This document shows positions 6,858 to 8,459 of a DNA stretch of 8,459 nt, piece after piece. The notes beneath the pieces were generated by a model, which did no database searches, was not told the DNA's origin, and saw nothing but the letters and a program-made list of their open reading frames with translations. The translations under genes and the position numbers were made by a program. The DNA comes from JANMEX01 sp031423755. Lineage in GTDB: Bacteria; Pseudomonadota; Alphaproteobacteria; Rhizobiales; Rhizobiaceae. Each line of letters opens with the position of its first letter. Positions within the stretch are counted from its first letter, which is position 1. The stretch lies in the NCBI GenBank assembly GCA_031423755.1, contig JANPGC010000130.1:1-8459 (forward strand), given 5' to 3'.

Positions 6858-7598
6858 CTATTTGCCGAGCGCCAGACGGTCGCCAAGCCAGAACGGCAGA
6901 CCAGCGCGCCTGATCTTTTCTGCCGTTGCCGTGTGGTCATAAGGTACCCGCTTCATCGTGATGGTCCTTTGTCCAGCGTCAAACAGGCCGTAGCACGCAG
7001 CAGCAATGCCATCCCTTGGCTGACCGACCGAACCGACAACAACAACAGCTCGGCGAATGCTGGAGATTGGCATTTCGACATCGGCATGAGGAACGAAAGT
7101 CGAAAGCTTCTGGCCGGGCAAGCCGTGGAACACTGCGGGAATGTGGGTATGGCCGGTGAAGACCAGACGCGCATCCGTTGCGGCGAGGCAGGCGTCCGCC
7201 GCGTGAGCACTGCGGATGTAGGGCCATTTTTCCGGTGCCCTGGCGCTTGCATGGACATAAAGCCGATCGTCCTGACGCAAGGTCATCGGAAGTGTATTGA
7301 GAAAATCCAGATGCGGCTCGCGAAGTTGCCCGCGTGTCCAGTCTGCCGCGATGCGGGCATTCTCAGACATTCCGGCAGATGTGGCGGAGACAGCTTCGTC
7401 ATGATTGCCCTTGATGCAGACCTCGCCTTCATCGACCAGCCCACCGACGATTTCGACGATCGCCGCAGGGTCTGGACCATATCCGACCAGATCTCCCAAG
7501 ATGACAAGCTGGTCGAAACCGCCTGTTCGAGCAGCTTTCAGCGTGGCATTCAGCGCTTCAAGATTGCCGTGGATATCGGTCAGGAATACGATGCGCAT
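6858..7598 (-). CDS. Metallophosphoesterase (YfcE/ApaH-like calcineurin-type fold)
   Basis: The product has 246 residues, a single-domain metallophosphoesterase. All dinuclear-metal motifs are present in order: 'DIHGN' 8-12 (D8, H10), 'GDLVGYGPDP' 35-44 (D36), 'GNHDE' 64-68 (N65, H66), 'VHAS' 115-118 (H116) and 'GHTH' 149-152 (H150, H152), followed by 'GSVGQPRDG' 189-197. The short N-terminus starting M-R-I-V-F-L-T-D-I-H and the G-H-T-H-I-P ending resemble YfcE/MJ0936-type phosphodiesterases and small PPP-like phosphatases. Substrate (nucleotide, cyclic phosphodiester or phosphoprotein) cannot be told. The ATG at 7598 has GGGAGGG 3 nt upstream (GGAGG with 4 nt spacing). It is the first gene of a two-gene operon with the kinase-USP gene 17 nt downstream, which makes a kinase/phosphatase partnership possible but unproven. 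Confidence 0.88.
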   Translation of the reverse strand: MRIVFLTDIHGNLEALNATLKAARTGGFDQLVILGDLVGYGPDPAAIVEIVGGLVDEGEVCIKGNHDEAVSATSAGMSENARIAADWTRGQLREPHLDFLNTLPMTLRQDDRLYVHASARAPEKWPYIRSAHAADACLAATDARLVFTGHTHIPAVFHGLPGQKLSTFVPHADVEMPISSIRRAVVVVGSVGQPRDGIAAACYGLFDAGQRTITMKRVPYDHTATAEKIRRAGLPFWLGDRLALGK

Positions 7599-7720
7599 GA
7601 GCCCTCCCGTGCCGGTGCGTCACAACGGACATGTGCGCCCAAGCGGCTCAAGGTTCAATGCGACGTTTGGCGCAGGGGGCATCAGGATCAAATGGAAATG
7701 GCGCGCCCGAAGAGATGCAA

Positions 7721-7743
7721 CGGCAACGCCTATGCTGTTGCCG
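7721..7743. repeat. Inverted repeat CGGCAAC-N9-GTTGCCG
   Basis: A perfect 7-bp inverted repeat (7721-7727 with 7737-7743) with nine bases between. The inner GC/GC can also pair with one bulged base. GCCGCAGCGGC directly follows it, then a short T run (7753-7757). It lies about midway in the divergent region, so it could be an operator or an RNA hairpin. No family assignment is possible. Confidence 0.4.
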
Positions 7744-7800
7744 CAGCGGCTGATTTTTGAGACAGTTTCTGACGCGGAACGCCCGATTGCGCTACTGTGG

Positions 7801-7834
7801 GCAAGGCAGGCTTTTTTGTGCACAGCCTGTTTGC
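7801..7834 (+). repeat. Imperfect hairpin in the putative 5' leader of the NTF2-like gene
   Basis: CAGGCT (7807-7812) pairs with AGCCTG (7824-7829) around an 11-base loop that contains the palindrome GTGCAC. The stem is extended by GCAA (7801-7804) with TTGC (7831-7834) across a 2x1 internal loop, giving ten pairs. It ends 44 bases before the Shine-Dalgarno. It may be a leader RNA structure, a DNA-binding site or chance. Confidence 0.35.
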
Positions 7835-7890
7835 AATCCAGGCAGGACCGCGCTGACTTGCGCGGCAACACAGGAACAGGAGATCAGACA

Positions 7891-8274
7891 ATGTCCGCGA
7901 ACATGGATGCCGATATTCTCGCCGCGTTGAACGGCCTCGCTGCAGCTTTCAACGCACACGACATAGACCGCGTCATCAGTTACTTTGTGCCCGACTGCAG
8001 TCTGGACATGCCACGCGGGACCGAGCCGCACGGGACGAGATACCAAGGTATTGAGCTTGTAAAGAAGGGCCTGACGAGCCGATTTGAATCGACGCCCGAC
8101 GTGCACTACAGCGACGCGGAACATTTCGTGTCAGGCGATTGCGGAATGTCAAAATGGCTTCTCAGCGGCACAAAGCTCAATGGCGAGAAGGTCACAGTGC
8201 GCGGTTGTGATTTCTATACGTTTCGAGATGGCCTTGTTGTCCGCAAGGATTCCTACTGGAAAATTGTCGAGTGA
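7891..8274 (+). CDS. NTF2/SnoaL-like small protein
   Basis: The product has 127 residues, the size of a single NTF2-like (SnoaL) alpha+beta cone fold. The sequence shows 'LAAAFNAHDIDRVISYFVPDCSLDMPRG' near 16-43 (the helix pair and first strand typical of the fold), 'GTRYQGIELVKKGL' near 48-61 and 'VTVRGCDFYTFRDGLVVRKDSYWK' near 101-124, the characteristic C-terminal strands. The family includes isomerases, cyclases, hydrolases and non-catalytic binders, so no reaction can be named. The ATG at 7891 has AGGAGA with 7-nt spacing. Upstream in-frame codons exist but lie in non-coding-looking sequence and antisense to the phosphoesterase. The gene stands alone and a hairpin terminator follows within a few bases of the stop. 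Confidence 0.8.
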   Translation: MSANMDADILAALNGLAAAFNAHDIDRVISYFVPDCSLDMPRGTEPHGTRYQGIELVKKGLTSRFESTPDVHYSDAEHFVSGDCGMSKWLLSGTKLNGEKVTVRGCDFYTFRDGLVVRKDSYWKIVE

Positions 8275-8278
8275 CGGG

Positions 8279-8296
8279 AGCCTCGAACGCGAGGCT
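8279..8296 (+). terminator. Hairpin terminator after the NTF2-like gene
   Basis: GCCTCG (8280-8285) and CGAGGC (8290-8295) pair perfectly around the tetraloop AACG, and A8279-T8296 adds a seventh pair. It begins 4 nt after the stop codon. The following bases (TTGAATGTC) are not a good U tract, so termination may be partial or of a weaker intrinsic type. Confidence 0.62.
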
Positions 8297-8459
8297 TGAA
8301 TGTCGCGCATTGACCTTGGACCAATTTGAGAAGAATGGCGCGCCGGACGAGACGAAACTGGGCACTCCTATGTGCTTGTTTTTGCTGTGTAAGCACTGTC
8401 CGCGTTCCTTGGTCGCGTTCAAGGCCTATGATTTCCTCTGCCTGCATCAACGAAGAATG
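8297..8459. other. Right-edge stretch without a supportable gene
   Basis: I see no coding region with family resemblance and a ribosome site here. A short rightward frame from ATG 8335 stays open to the edge, and a leftward frame crosses into the NTF2-like gene. Neither resembles a known protein. Short symmetric elements (TTGGACCAA at 8316-8324 and GTGCTT/AAGCAC at 8372-8396) could belong to the control region of a gene beyond the edge. Confidence 0.45.

Larger units (their letters stand above)
7599..7890. other. Divergent intergenic region between phosphoesterase and NTF2-like genes
   Basis: These 292 bases separate two divergent starts and should hold promoters for both. I found no convincing -35/-10 pair on either strand. 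They contain the Shine-Dalgarno GGGAGGG of the phosphoesterase, two inverted repeats (listed separately) and AGGAG at 7878-7882, 7 nt before the NTF2-like ATG. The rightward frame is open across the region, but it runs antisense through the phosphoesterase and shows no family resemblance before 7891. Confidence 0.6.

Noticed and set aside
7405..7890. N-terminal extension of the NTF2-like gene through a long rightward open frame
   Set aside because: It runs antisense to the phosphoesterase and then through non-coding-looking sequence. The family domain and a good Shine-Dalgarno begin at 7891.
8316..8324. Palindrome TTGGACCAA as a regulator site
   Set aside because: A nine-base symmetric word is easily found by chance, and no downstream gene is visible to support it.
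8372..8396. GTGCTT-N14-AAGCAC region as a hairpin or terminator
   Set aside because: Six pairs around a loop of 13 bases (8378-8390), no T run after it on either strand and no gene ending nearby.
8335..8459. Rightward open frame from ATG 8335 to the window edge
   Set aside because: The residues (Arg-rich, then Cys-rich) resemble no family, the ribosome site is weak, and it is too short to judge before the edge.

Overview
The window looks like chromosomal DNA of an alphaproteobacterium of the Hyphomicrobiales (Rhizobiales), perhaps near Brucella/Ochrobactrum or related rhizobia. This rests on fairly high GC coding DNA, the gene families present and a gene set typical of that group. It is an inference from gene content, since no rRNA or other marker gene is present. 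The window holds eight protein genes (one cut by the left edge), one probable small upstream ORF, a divergent regulatory region and one good hairpin terminator. I see no mobile element, CRISPR array, tRNA or rRNA.

Left part (1-5374): an amino-sugar / cell-wall-sugar catabolic locus built around a divergent, AT-rich control region (about 2165-2429). Leftward run a MurQ-type N-acetylmuramic acid 6-phosphate etherase and a periplasmic sugar-binding protein of an ABC transporter, whose last residues lie outside the window. Rightward run a GntR/HutC-type repressor, a SIS-domain glucosamine-6-phosphate deaminase (NagB-II type) and an N-acetylglucosamine-6-phosphate deacetylase (NagA), spaced 3 nt apart and then overlapping by 4 nt. 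Together they spell the route MurNAc-6-P -> GlcNAc-6-P + D-lactate -> GlcN-6-P + acetate -> fructose-6-P + ammonia, fed by an ABC importer. Because an ABC importer does not phosphorylate its cargo, a sugar kinase is needed. It is not in the window and probably lies further left with the permease and ATPase genes.

The divergent region carries two nearly identical direct-repeat elements (TGGTATT, 4 nt, TGGYATT, an 11-bp period). One lies in front of each transcription unit, and each overlaps a plausible -35/-10 pair. They are the best candidates for GntR operators. In front of gntR the only strong Shine-Dalgarno drives a 25-codon ORF whose stop overlaps the gntR start, which suggests translational coupling.

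Right part (5404-8274): a convergent two-gene leftward operon encodes a metallophosphoesterase followed by a Ser/Thr protein kinase fused to a universal stress protein domain. It is a possible phospho-signalling pair. Divergent from it is a small NTF2/SnoaL-like protein, preceded by a 292-bp non-coding stretch with two inverted repeats and followed by a hairpin terminator. The last ~160 bases show no supportable gene.

Nothing here is clearly a wholly new system. The points most worth a second look are the paired direct-repeat operators, the leader ORF in front of gntR, the kinase-USP fusion with its neighbouring phosphoesterase, and the divergent MurQ.
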